Source: Bacillota bacterium
GTDB lineage: Bacteria; Bacillota; Clostridia; Lachnospirales; Lachnospiraceae
DNA: 64,000 nt
Direction of reading: 5' to 3'
NCBI GenBank assembly: GCA_023411555.1
Contig: JAEYOQ010000057.1
Span: 1-64,000 of the forward strand
The notes below the pieces were generated by a model, which had not been told where the DNA came from, did not search any database, and was given only the letters and a program-made list of their open reading frames with translations. A program made the translations under genes and the position numbers. Of the stretch, positions 7,848 to 16,901 are shown piece by piece (the first letter of the stretch is position 1; each line of letters opens with the position of its first letter).

Positions 7848-8792
7848 ATGGGAGAGAGATATAAAGGGCTGTCTTTTGTTGTGGCCTTACTTGGTCTTAG
7901 CATGCTTTTATTAGGTTGTAGCAGACAGAAATATTTAGTTACTTCTGAGGGAGAAGCTAAATCTCCTATGGTATCTGTAACGCCTGAAGAAGATACAGGT
8001 ACAGAAATGGTTGATTTAGCGGAGGATGCTTTGGCCGAGGAGGCCTTGTTGATGACCGAAGATACCTCGTCCGATCCGGTAGACGAAATCGAGTATATGT
8101 ATATTACCGGAGATGGAGTGCGAATGAGGGAAGCTCCATCAACCCAAGCAGAGATACTTGTATCCCTGAAGTATGGAATAGAGGTGATATTCTTGGCAGA
8201 AGAAGGGGCTTGGAGCAAGGTTGAATACGAGAATCATAAAGGCTATATACGGAATGATCTATTGAGTGCTTCCCCGCCGCAACCGAGGGAGTCACAGTTA
8301 CTGACAGCTTCTTCCAATGTGGAGGAGTTAATCGCTCCGAAGATTATCGTGAAGAAAAGTGAGCGGCTTCTTGAACTGTGGGACGGTGATAGGCTATATG
8401 CCACCTATCCTGTAGGATTAGGCTGGTCACCGGAAGGACACAAGCATTCAGAGGGTGACGGGCGAACTCCGGAGGGGACTTATTATGTCTGTACCAGAAA
8501 TAGCTATAGCAGGTTCTATCTTTCCCTTGGCGTATCTTATCCTAATGAAGAGGATGCAGCTACTGCACTGGAGGAAGGGCTCATTGATACGGATACCTAC
8601 CGACAGATAGCGAATGCGATTAATCGCTCTGCACAGCCTCCCTGGAATACTCCTATGGGCGGTGAGATTATGATACATGGTATGGGAAGTGGTTCCGATT
8701 GGACAGCCGGTTGTGTTGCTGTTGACAATGAGGTGATGGATATTCTATGGAAGCATTGCCCCATAGGGACCCCCATTATTATCCAGCCTTAG
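7848..8792 (+). CDS. SH3-domain L,D-transpeptidase lipoprotein
   Basis: The 314-residue protein starts with a lipoprotein signal (LLLGC). An SH3b domain (about 85-140, VRMREAPSTQAEILVSL and GYIRNDLL) is followed by a YkuD L,D-transpeptidase domain (about 165-314) with HGMGS (His277) and the catalytic SDWTAGCVAV (Cys289). It would form 3-3 peptidoglycan cross-links or attach proteins to peptidoglycan at the outer face of the membrane. The SH3 domain probably recognises cell-wall peptide. GGAGG lies just before the ATG. No operon partner is obvious. Confidence 0.87.
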   Translation: MGERYKGLSFVVALLGLSMLLLGCSRQKYLVTSEGEAKSPMVSVTPEEDTGTEMVDLAEDALAEEALLMTEDTSSDPVDEIEYMYITGDGVRMREAPSTQAEILVSLKYGIEVIFLAEEGAWSKVEYENHKGYIRNDLLSASPPQPRESQLLTASSNVEELIAPKIIVKKSERLLELWDGDRLYATYPVGLGWSPEGHKHSEGDGRTPEGTYYVCTRNSYSRFYLSLGVSYPNEEDAATALEEGLIDTDTYRQIANAINRSAQPPWNTPMGGEIMIHGMGSGSDWTAGCVAVDNEVMDILWKHCPIGTPIIIQP

Positions 8793-8892
8793 CATGCGGT
8801 TTCAATGAAGCTGCTGATTAGAAACTGAGGAGTGCTTATAGCAATTAGGGAATTACATGTACGAATGAATAAAGAAAGGAAGGAAATGAGAG

Positions 8893-9177
8893 ATGATAAA
8901 AGTGGTAGCGAAAAACATAGTAAAGAGTGAGAAGATAGAAGAGGTTATCGCAATGTATCAAGAGTTAGTGGACAAGACAAGAGAAGAGGACGGATGCATT
9001 GCATACGAACTTTACCAGGATGAACAGGATGCTACTGTATTGACGATGATTGAAGAATGGGAAGACAGGGCAGCTCTGGACAGGCATATGAAGACAGAGC
9101 ACTTTTTAAGAATTGTTCCATTAGTAGGAGTCCATGTGACTGAGAGCTCTCTTAACATATATCATAAGGTACTTTAG
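8893..9177 (+). CDS. ABM-domain putative quinol monooxygenase
   Basis: The 94-residue protein matches the YgiN/ABM (antibiotic biosynthesis monooxygenase) ferredoxin-like fold: IKVVAKN, a central EDGCIAYELYQD strand and EEWEDRAALDRHMKTEHF with the usual His. These small dimers include quinol oxygenases and heme-degrading enzymes, but many have no known substrate. It precedes an MFS transporter by about 120 bp, which may suggest a detoxification pair, although a GC hairpin (9187-9212) separates them. Confidence 0.75.
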   Translation: MIKVVAKNIVKSEKIEEVIAMYQELVDKTREEDGCIAYELYQDEQDATVLTMIEEWEDRAALDRHMKTEHFLRIVPLVGVHVTESSLNIYHKVL

Positions 9178-9296
9178 CAGGAAGAAGCTCCCGCTTTAAT
9201 AGTGATGGGAGCAGATCACAAATGAAGTACATTAGAATATAACGGCGAACCTTTTGTATCCCGTATATTCAGATTAATAAGAATTGAGATGAAAAT

Positions 9297-10544
9297 ATGA
9301 AATTTAAGTTTAGACTATTTGACACTTATAAGGGACTCCCGAAGAACATGTATATTATGTTCGGAACGACAGTGATTAACCGGTTCGGTGACTTTGTAGT
9401 ACCATTTTTAACCATGTATCTTACTATAAAAATTGGTCTTTCCGTAGAAAAAGCTGGTTTTATAGTTATGGTGTGCTCCTTACTTGGAATTCCGTCTTCC
9501 TTGATTGGAGGTAAGCTGGCCGATGAATGGGGGCGTAAGAGAACCTATTTGGTTGCCCAGGCAGGAACAGCATTGTCATTATTACCCTGTGCCTTTCTTA
9601 AGGATCCGGAGCTACTTGTGGCGTTTTTGTTAATATCAACCTTTTTTCGTGGTGCTGTAAGGCCCTCGATGAATGCGATTATTACAGATATTCTTCCACC
9701 TGATCAAAGACAGGCAGGCTTCTCCCTGCAATATCTGGGCATTAATATCGGTGTGGCTTTAGGTCCCATTGTAGCTGGTTATCTGTTCAATAATTTCCTT
9801 CCTCTGCTTTTCATCGGCGATGCCCTAACCTCATTCATTGCTCTATTTCTAATCTGGAGAAATATTAAGGAGGTCAAATCGGATGAGCTGAAGAAAACCG
9901 CTTATACGGAACAGGAGCAGGAGGAGAAGGGGAATATTCTTACGGCATTGCTTAAGCGACCTATCATTGCTCTATTTATGATCGTATATATCATATATAG
10001 CTTTATCTATACTCAGCACCGTTTTGCTCTGCCCTTAACTGCAGATGATGTCTTCGGTAGTAGTGGTGCGAGTAAGTTCGGGGTATTAATGAGTATCAAT
10101 GCCTTTACGGTACTATTCTGTACGGTGGGGGTTACTGCCCTCACAAACCGCTTTCGACCACTGATTAACATGGGAATTGCCGGATTATTTTACGCGGTTG
10201 GCTTCGGTATGTTGGGCTTTATTCATTCCTATCCCCTATTCATCGTGTCGACGATTATCTGGACGCTAGGCGAGATACTGATGGTAACGAATTTTGGAGT
10301 ATATCTGGCAGATAACAGTCCCAGTAATTTCCGTGCTAGATTTAATGCAATCGGATCACTGAGTTCGTCCATTGGAGGTGCTCTAGGTACCTATATTGCA
10401 GGAGCTTTCATTGAGAAGCTTGGATTAAATTATATATGGACCCTTATCTTCCTACTTTCCCTATTCGGTGCAGTAGGAATGTATGGACTATACATAAGCG
10501 GACAACGGAAAAAAGTACAGCTCGGCGAGACGACCGAGCAGTAA
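9297..10544 (+). CDS. MFS transporter
   Basis: The 415-residue protein has 12 hydrophobic segments and the MFS motif A after TM2 (GGKLADEWGRKRT). The N-terminal half resembles the drug:H+ antiporter and YttB/MdtH-like groups. The substrate cannot be deduced. The ribosome site is weak (TTGAG) and the start could be elsewhere by a few codons. It ends before a very strong bidirectional terminator that separates it from the convergent DUF4886 gene. Confidence 0.82.
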   Translation: MKFKFRLFDTYKGLPKNMYIMFGTTVINRFGDFVVPFLTMYLTIKIGLSVEKAGFIVMVCSLLGIPSSLIGGKLADEWGRKRTYLVAQAGTALSLLPCAFLKDPELLVAFLLISTFFRGAVRPSMNAIITDILPPDQRQAGFSLQYLGINIGVALGPIVAGYLFNNFLPLLFIGDALTSFIALFLIWRNIKEVKSDELKKTAYTEQEQEEKGNILTALLKRPIIALFMIVYIIYSFIYTQHRFALPLTADDVFGSSGASKFGVLMSINAFTVLFCTVGVTALTNRFRPLINMGIAGLFYAVGFGMLGFIHSYPLFIVSTIIWTLGEILMVTNFGVYLADNSPSNFRARFNAIGSLSSSIGGALGTYIAGAFIEKLGLNYIWTLIFLLSLFGAVGMYGLYISGQRKKVQLGETTEQ

Positions 10545-10621
10545 ATTAAAGCATAATTAAACCTATAGTGGATGTGTCTCGTAACTTCCCACTGAAAGTA
10601 TTGTTATTTCATGATAAATAT

Positions 10622-10680
10622 AAAAGCCGGTGGCTTTGTCGATACAGTTTACCAAACTGTATGACAAGCCACCGGCTTTT
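10622..10680. terminator. Bidirectional terminator
   Basis: A long GC-rich stem, AAAAGCCGGTGGCTT paired with AAGCCACCGGCTTTT, has an inner helix (ACAGTTT/AAACTGT) and T-tracts on both strands. It serves the MFS gene and the convergent DUF4886 gene. Confidence 0.85.
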
Positions 10681-10732
10681 TACTTGGCAATCCTTTGTTC
10701 TGTTTGTGCCTACTTCTCATGAATACCGGGGT

Positions 10733-11488
10733 TTAATAACTTAGGGTTTGCATCACAGTATCCTTGATTAACGCTAGCTTATCAGGACAAAGCGTAATAT
10801 CCCCAGATACTGGTGGCATGTAGGAGTTATGTCGGATGCTCTGCCCAAACAAGTGAGCAAACCAGGTTACGCCTAGTGCATATCTTCCATAGATTAGATT
10901 CATATGAAAACCATCCCGGCATAAGCTTTCCCCACCCTTTTCATAATCAAAGAGAGGATGGGAACGAAGGGCCTGGATCACATCACCGCAAGGGATGACA
11001 CGAAGGGATAATTCCTTGGATAGTCTTTGATACACCTCGACAATTGCCTGATACATTTTCTTTTGGTCATTGTCGTAATGTACAAAATGAGGATGTTGGG
11101 AATCTATCTCATAGGCCCAGGTTTGATGTAGCAGCTGGGTGACCTTGGGTGCATGCTGCCTAACATAGTCCGATAGCTGTATGATATAAGGATAATAGGT
11201 CTCCAACATACCACTGTAACCGCTGGCCTGTTGCATGGTTACATAATCCCATTCTTCCTCCTGTAATGCCTCTTTCATTGAGACCATCTGCCCGGTATTG
11301 GAGCCGTTCAGCTCATATGCATATAGGGAGGAATCATTTATAACATTATTCCAATGTGTTTCCAGAGAGCAGCCTCCAATATAAAGATTAACTATCTTGC
11401 ATACCTTACCATCTGCTTTTGCTATATCATGCAAATATGTAGTTGCATCCTCAGAAAAGCTATTTCCTATAGCAAGTATCTTCATCAT
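10733..11488 (-). CDS. DUF4886 SGNH-like hydrolase
   Basis: From the chosen start the 251-residue protein begins MMKILAIGNSFS. GNSFS is the block I nucleophile motif and DGFHMN near residue 200 supplies the Asp-x-x-His of block V, as in DUF4886 SGNH-fold proteins. There is no signal peptide, so it would act in the cytoplasm, perhaps deacylating a carbohydrate or a metabolite. AAAGGA with a 9-nt spacer supports the start at 11488; the longer frame beginning at 11515 has no ribosome site. It is isolated between two divergent or convergent units. Confidence 0.78.
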   Translation of the reverse strand: MMKILAIGNSFSEDATTYLHDIAKADGKVCKIVNLYIGGCSLETHWNNVINDSSLYAYELNGSNTGQMVSMKEALQEEEWDYVTMQQASGYSGMLETYYPYIIQLSDYVRQHAPKVTQLLHQTWAYEIDSQHPHFVHYDNDQKKMYQAIVEVYQRLSKELSLRVIPCGDVIQALRSHPLFDYEKGGESLCRDGFHMNLIYGRYALGVTWFAHLFGQSIRHNSYMPPVSGDITLCPDKLALIKDTVMQTLSY

Positions 11489-11665
11489 AATACAGTATCC
11501 TTTCTTGCTCAGCATGATCCACTTGTGATTTCGAGTATATCATTGTGCCATAGGTATAGCACCACAAGTTTTTTATTATTTTAGCATATTGATGAGTGGA
11601 AGTACATGACAAAAAATATAGCATAACCCCATGAAAATATTCTATACGACAAAAAAACATAGCGG

Positions 11666-11695
11666 TTGACAAATATTAAGGAAAAACTATATAAT
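11666..11695 (+). promoter_or_regulatory. Promoter of cheW-mcp
   Basis: TTGACA at 11666-11671 and TATAAT at 11690-11695 with an 18-bp spacer. Confidence 0.7.
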
Positions 11696-11794
11696 ATTTC
11701 CAGATGAGTGAGTTACAACTCACGGTGTAGTAAAATTATGTAAATCAAAAGTTAAAGGTGCTATTACAACATTATGAGAAGAAGGAGACATAGT

Positions 11795-12286
11795 ATGGCG
11801 GACGTAGTCGAACCGAATGAAACAGAACAGGAAGATACACAGAAAGGAAAGTTTTTGACTTTCGCCTTGAATGACGAATTTTATGGCATTGAGATCAAGC
11901 ATGTGACAGAAATAATCGGCATTCAACAGATAGTAGAGCTGCCTGAGCTTCCGGTATATTTTCGTGGTATCATTAATCTGAGAGGAAAGATCATTCCCGT
12001 GATGGATGTCAGGCTCAGATTCAACAAAGAATTCCGTGAATACAATGAACGTACCTGTATCATTGTAATAGATATCAAGGAGGTATCTATGGGGTTGATT
12101 GTTGACAGCGTATCAGAGGTAATCAGTATACCGGAGGATGATATTGTACCCCCTCCGGAGGTCAGTAAACAAAGCAATCGGTACATATATGGAATTGGTA
12201 AGGTCGGGCACGAGGTAAAGCTATTGCTTGACTGTGAGAAGCTTCTTTATGATGATGTGGCAGAACATATTTTAGGTATACTTTAA
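11795..12286 (+). CDS. cheW: CheW-like chemotaxis coupling protein
   Basis: The 163-residue protein is a single CheW domain (about 20-160) with FYGIEIKHVTEII, FRGIINLRGKIIPVMD and the LIVDSVSEVI segment. It would couple the chemoreceptor encoded 20 bp downstream to CheA. GAAGGAG lies 9 nt before the ATG at 11795; an in-frame ATG at 11774 lacks a ribosome site. It is co-transcribed with the receptor from the promoter at 11666. Confidence 0.9.
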   Translation: MADVVEPNETEQEDTQKGKFLTFALNDEFYGIEIKHVTEIIGIQQIVELPELPVYFRGIINLRGKIIPVMDVRLRFNKEFREYNERTCIIVIDIKEVSMGLIVDSVSEVISIPEDDIVPPPEVSKQSNRYIYGIGKVGHEVKLLLDCEKLLYDDVAEHILGIL

Positions 12287-12306
12287 GTAGATAAGGGAGG
12301 AACAGT

Positions 12307-14025
12307 ATGAAGTGGTTTAAGAATATGAAAATCGGTTCAAAGCTTATTTTGTGTTTTGTATTGGTGGCCTTCATTGCAGGAATCGTTGGTGGTATAGGAA
12401 TCAGAAATATTAGTATTATAGATGACAATGATACGTTCTTATATAAGGATATTACAATACCGATTGCTAAGGCGTCTGAGATGTCAAGGACCTTTCAGGA
12501 TGTACGAGTAATCAACCGAGACATGATTTTATCTTCGGACCAGGAGGAAATTAAACTGCTATATCAGGGGATTCAAGAGGATATTAAGATATTGAATACC
12601 TTATGTGATGCCTTTGTGACAAGTATCAATACAAAGGAGATTCAAGATGCTTATGATCACTTTTTAAGTACCAGAGCCGCCTATGCAGCTGACCTCGAGC
12701 TATTGCTTCAGTTATGTCTTGAGAATAGGGATGGGGAGGCTTATGAACTGTTAACCAATCAGATGCAGGTTAGCGCTGATAACGAACAGGGAGCAATTGA
12801 TAATCTGGTAAACCTAAAGGTAGCGGAGGCAGAACTTCAATCAGTGCAAAATTCCGCTACGGCTCAAAGATCAATATTAATTATGATTATTGTGATTGCA
12901 GCAGGAATGCTGGTTGCAGTTATATTAGGAATTGTGATTAGCAGAGTGATCGGTGGGCCGATACGGAAGCTATCCTGTGCTGCTGAGCTGATTGCGGACG
13001 GTAATCTAAATATTGATCTGGATATTAGCTCAAAGGATGAGATTGGCGCTTTGGCAGGAGCATTCCAAAGAATGTCGGATAATCTGAACAGTATCATGAC
13101 CAATATCAATATTGCGGCTGATCAAGTAGCATCCGGCTCAAGACAGGTATCCGAAGCCAGCATCGCCCTATCTCAGGGAGCTACAGAACAGGCCAGTGCT
13201 ATTGAAGAGTTGTCTTCCTCACTGGAAGAAATCTCTGTGCAGACGGTGAAGAATGCTGAGAATGCAAATCAGGCGAATTCCCTGGCAGAAGCAGCAAAGG
13301 AGAATGCCAATACGGGTAATGAGCAAATGAAGGAAATGCTCAAGGCCATGGATGAGATCAATGAGTCCTCCAATAATATCTCAAAGATTATTAAGGTGAT
13401 AGATGATATTGCCTTTCAGACGAATATACTTGCACTGAATGCAGCGGTAGAGGCGGCAAGGGCAGGACAGCACGGAAAAGGCTTTGCTGTCGTAGCAGAA
13501 GAGGTAAGAAATCTTGCGGCCCGCTCTGCAAAAGCTGCAAAGGAAACAACGGGTATGATTGAAGGTTCCATTAAGAAGGTGGATGGTGGTACAAAGATAG
13601 CGAATCAAACTGCCAATGCACTTTCTAAGATTGTAGGTGACATCTCCAAGGTGGCTGATCTGGTGGCTAATATATCCAATGCCTCCAATGAACAAGCAAC
13701 AGGAATTGCTCAGGTAAATCAAGGAGTTATTCAGGTTTCCAATGTTGTTCAGACAAACTCAGCTACCTCGCAGGAAAGTGCTGCGGCCAGTGAAGAATTA
13801 TCTAGTCAGGCTGAGCTTTTAAAGGAGCAGGTTTACCGCTTTAAACTAAAAAGACAAGGAGCAGAGAGCAATTATAAACTGGAAGATAATTTAAATCCGG
13901 AAGTAATTAGGATGCTGGAGCGTAGAAGCAAAGGGAGTAATAAGAGCTTAATGGAAGACAGTCTTGACAACCACACAGCTGGCAGAATTAAGTTAAATGA
14001 TAATGAATTCGGAAAATATTTATAG
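12307..14025 (+). CDS. Methyl-accepting chemotaxis protein
   Basis: The 572-residue receptor has TM1 (about 12-31), a four-helix-bundle periplasmic-type sensor (35-185), TM2 (189-211), HAMP (212-265) and a cytoplasmic MA signalling domain. The tip region IAFQTNILALNAAVEAARAG lies near residue 370 and carries the Glu-rich coiled coil expected to bind CheW and CheA. There is no C-terminal NWETF-like CheR tether. The sensor ligand is unknown. It shares an operon with cheW, and a CheA gene follows in the next transcription unit. Confidence 0.9.
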   Translation: MKWFKNMKIGSKLILCFVLVAFIAGIVGGIGIRNISIIDDNDTFLYKDITIPIAKASEMSRTFQDVRVINRDMILSSDQEEIKLLYQGIQEDIKILNTLCDAFVTSINTKEIQDAYDHFLSTRAAYAADLELLLQLCLENRDGEAYELLTNQMQVSADNEQGAIDNLVNLKVAEAELQSVQNSATAQRSILIMIIVIAAGMLVAVILGIVISRVIGGPIRKLSCAAELIADGNLNIDLDISSKDEIGALAGAFQRMSDNLNSIMTNINIAADQVASGSRQVSEASIALSQGATEQASAIEELSSSLEEISVQTVKNAENANQANSLAEAAKENANTGNEQMKEMLKAMDEINESSNNISKIIKVIDDIAFQTNILALNAAVEAARAGQHGKGFAVVAEEVRNLAARSAKAAKETTGMIEGSIKKVDGGTKIANQTANALSKIVGDISKVADLVANISNASNEQATGIAQVNQGVIQVSNVVQTNSATSQESAAASEELSSQAELLKEQVYRFKLKRQGAESNYKLEDNLNPEVIRMLERRSKGSNKSLMEDSLDNHTAGRIKLNDNEFGKYL

Positions 14026-14032
14026 AGGATAT

Positions 14033-14053
14033 GGAGGAGGACAATCCTCCTCC
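14033..14053 (+). terminator. GC-rich hairpin between mcp and tetR
   Basis: GGAGGAGGA (14033-14041) pairs perfectly with TCCTCCTCC (14045-14053) around a three-base loop. No T-run follows, so termination or mRNA end protection is uncertain. Confidence 0.4.
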
Positions 14054-14092
14054 AAGTACCACCCTTGGAATTCTGACAGCTTTATGCATTCG

Positions 14093-14121
14093 TTGACAGT
14101 CAATGATAGGAATTATATAAT
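14093..14121 (+). promoter_or_regulatory. Promoter of the tetR-cheA-kinase operon with palindromic -35
   Basis: TTGACA (14093-14098) and TATAAT (14116-14121) have a 17-bp spacer. The -35 lies in an 11-bp perfect palindrome, TTGACAGTCAA (14093-14103), a candidate operator for the first gene of the operon. Confidence 0.7.
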
Positions 14122-14156
14122 CAACCATATAAAATATTTTTAACGGAGATTATTAT

Positions 14157-14744
14157 ATGGAACTGGATGCAAGTCAAAGAAAAGAATACATTATCATGCA
14201 TGCAATTGAATTGATCAATGAGAACGGAATACACAATGTATCTACAAAGGAAATAGCGAAAAGACTTAACATATCGGAAGGGTTAATCTACAAGCTGTAT
14301 CCGAAAAAAACTGACTTGATTTATGCGGTTTTAGAGCGATTTTCCCTCTATGATAAGGATATGTTCTATACTGCATTAGATAAAAATGAAAATGCGCTGG
14401 AAGCAATCCGGTTTTACATCAAGTCCTTTATGGTCTATTATGAGAATTATCCTGAGATTACATCTGTTTACCAGGTTTATGATACTATAAATGGAGATTC
14501 TGTATTAGAGCAAAGAGCAAAGGACATCTATTTCAACCGAGTTGGCTACTTGAATATGATGTTAGTAAAAGCGCAAGAGGATGGCTTAGTGAGGGAAACG
14601 TTAAATGCAGAGGATATCGCTACGATAATAACTTCGATTATTCGCGGTATATGCTTAAAGTGGAGGTTATCCCGATTTAGCTTCTCTTTGAGGGAGAAGG
14701 CTGTAGAAGCAGTTGACCTTGTACTGGAAGGAATAAAAAAGTAG
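14157..14744 (+). CDS. TetR/AcrR family regulator
   Basis: The 195-residue protein has an N-terminal TetR helix-turn-helix (about 10-55: VSTKEIAKRLNISEGLIYKLYPKK) and a helical ligand-binding domain. It is the first gene of a unit that continues into cheA 26 bp later, which is unusual because TetR regulators seldom head chemosensory operons. It probably represses its own promoter through the palindrome over the -35; the ligand is unknown. Confidence 0.85.
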   Translation: MELDASQRKEYIIMHAIELINENGIHNVSTKEIAKRLNISEGLIYKLYPKKTDLIYAVLERFSLYDKDMFYTALDKNENALEAIRFYIKSFMVYYENYPEITSVYQVYDTINGDSVLEQRAKDIYFNRVGYLNMMLVKAQEDGLVRETLNAEDIATIITSIIRGICLKWRLSRFSFSLREKAVEAVDLVLEGIKK

Positions 14745-14770
14745 ACAGGAAGGCTGATTGGAGGAGGAAT

Positions 14771-16831
14771 ATGTTAGAGAATAGTGGCAATGAACAGATG
14801 CTGGAGATGTATTTGTTTGAAACACTACACAACATTGAGCAATTAGAAAATTGTATCCTGGATATAGAGAAAACAGAACATTGTTCTGATAATTCGATGA
14901 ATGAAATTTTTCGCATCATGCATACGATAAAGGGATCGTCCGCAATGATGCTTTTTAACAATATAGCAAATTTGTCACATGCGATGGAGGATTTGTTTTA
15001 TTTTATCCGGGAACAGAAGCCAGTGAAAATCGATACCCGGGTACTGTCGGATTTACTTCTAGGCGGAGTGGATTATATTAAGCTCGAGCTGGAGAAAATT
15101 CAAAATCATGACATGGAGGCAGAAGATTGTGAAGCTCTACTTACATCAATCAAGGCTTTTCTAGGAGACCTAAAGAAACAGTATAATGGGGAAACCATTG
15201 TAGAACCAGCATCTGCCACACAGGAGAAGCTTCAATACTACATTATCCCGGACAAGCCATTATCCGATTCCTCTTTACATTATTATAAAGCTGTACTATT
15301 CTTTGAAGACGGTTGCGAGATGGAGAATATAAGAGCTTATTCGGTGATTCATAATCTCAAGCAATTCACGGATAATATTAAATATATTCCATATGATATT
15401 ATCGATAATCCAGAGACGATAACGATGATTCGGGAGAAGGGCTTTACGATATATCTTAAGATTAACAAATCTTATCAGGACATGGAGGAGTATTTTCAAA
15501 AGACTATCTTTCTTGAGAGGATGGAGTTGTCCGAATTATCGGAGGATAGTGATTATGAGGGGACAGACCAGGCTGCTCTATCACCTCATATGTGTGAAAT
15601 TAAGGTACCCGAAATAAAAAGTAATACCGGTGTCAGAAAAAAGGATGTTTCTACTTATAATACTGCTGTCCAGAACATCGTCAGCGTGAATGTTGCTAAG
15701 CTCGACAGACTAATGGATCTGGTTGGTGAGCTTGTAATATCAGAAGCTTTGGTAACACAGAACCCAGAGTTAGAGAGCTTGGAGCTAGATGAATTTTATA
15801 AAGCGGCCAGCCAATTACATAAGAATATAACCGAGTTGCAGGATATTGTTATGTCGATTCGGATGGTTCCTTTGGCGGCCTCCTTCCAGAAGATGCATCG
15901 TCTTGTTCGTGATATGTGTAAGAATCTGAATAAGGAAGCAGAGCTGGAGCTGATTGGAGAAGAAACAGAGGTAGATAAAAACATTATTGAGCATATATCA
16001 GATCCTTTGATGCATCTGGTACGTAATTCTATTGATCATGGAATTGAGACGGCGGAAATCCGTGAAGCTGCGGGTAAGTCGCGAGTAGCAAAGATTACTC
16101 TGGAGGCTAAAAATTCTGGTAGTGAAGTACTGATAACGATAAAGGATGACGGACGTGGCTTGAATAAGCAAAGGATACTCTCAAAGGCAATTGAGAAGGG
16201 GCTTTTGACTAGGCCACAGGAGGAAATGACAGATCGGGAAATCTACAATCTGATATTCCTTCCTGGATTTTCGACTAAGGATAATGTAAGTGAATATAGC
16301 GGTCGTGGTGTCGGTATGGATGTTGTTACAAAGAATATCGAAGCGATTGGGGGGAGTGTTTTCGTAGATAGTAAGGAAGGGATAGGAACTGCGATTACCC
16401 TGAAGCTTCCGCTAACCTTAGCAATCATTGATGGTATGAATGTAAAGGTAGGCAAAGCCAGATACACCATACCTACGATGACAATCAAGGAATCCTTCCG
16501 TCCGATGGCCTCCGATATTATCGTTGATCCGGATGGAAATGAGATGCTCATGGTACGCGGTAATTGCTATCCCATCCTAAGACTGCATCGTGTCTATCAG
16601 GTTGAGACAGAGATAGCTGATATCACTCAGGGGATCATTATAATGGTTGAGCAGGATGACAAAATGTCGTGTATCTTTGCGGATGAGTTAATAGGCCAAC
16701 AGCAGGTGGTAATAAAAGCCTTGCCGGATTATATTAAAAAAATCCGAAAAATTCATGGAATTTCTGGATGTACCCTCCTCGGTGATGGCAACATCAGTTT
16801 GATTATCAATGTGGCAGACTTCATTATATAA
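14771..16831 (+). CDS. cheA: CheA-type chemotaxis histidine kinase
   Basis: The 686-residue kinase has a P1/Hpt domain with IMHTIKGSSAMM (phospho-acceptor His51), a poorly conserved P2-like region (about 150-260), a P3 dimerisation helix pair (about 300-370, LMDLVGELVISEA), the P4 ATPase with DPLMHLVRNSIDHGIE (N box), DDGRGL and GRGVGMDVV (G boxes), and a C-terminal CheW-like P5 domain. It would receive signals from the receptor and CheW encoded upstream and phosphorylate a receiver, perhaps the stand-alone CheY-like protein at 20051. No cheB, cheR, cheC or cheD is present here. Confidence 0.92.
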   Translation: MLENSGNEQMLEMYLFETLHNIEQLENCILDIEKTEHCSDNSMNEIFRIMHTIKGSSAMMLFNNIANLSHAMEDLFYFIREQKPVKIDTRVLSDLLLGGVDYIKLELEKIQNHDMEAEDCEALLTSIKAFLGDLKKQYNGETIVEPASATQEKLQYYIIPDKPLSDSSLHYYKAVLFFEDGCEMENIRAYSVIHNLKQFTDNIKYIPYDIIDNPETITMIREKGFTIYLKINKSYQDMEEYFQKTIFLERMELSELSEDSDYEGTDQAALSPHMCEIKVPEIKSNTGVRKKDVSTYNTAVQNIVSVNVAKLDRLMDLVGELVISEALVTQNPELESLELDEFYKAASQLHKNITELQDIVMSIRMVPLAASFQKMHRLVRDMCKNLNKEAELELIGEETEVDKNIIEHISDPLMHLVRNSIDHGIETAEIREAAGKSRVAKITLEAKNSGSEVLITIKDDGRGLNKQRILSKAIEKGLLTRPQEEMTDREIYNLIFLPGFSTKDNVSEYSGRGVGMDVVTKNIEAIGGSVFVDSKEGIGTAITLKLPLTLAIIDGMNVKVGKARYTIPTMTIKESFRPMASDIIVDPDGNEMLMVRGNCYPILRLHRVYQVETEIADITQGIIIMVEQDDKMSCIFADELIGQQQVVIKALPDYIKKIRKIHGISGCTLLGDGNISLIINVADFII

Positions 16832-16901
16832 ATAGTTAACAGGTAGCCATGTAATTGGCTTTAAGAGTAAAGAATAAGCAACAGGAAGGAATGAGATTAG
16901 A

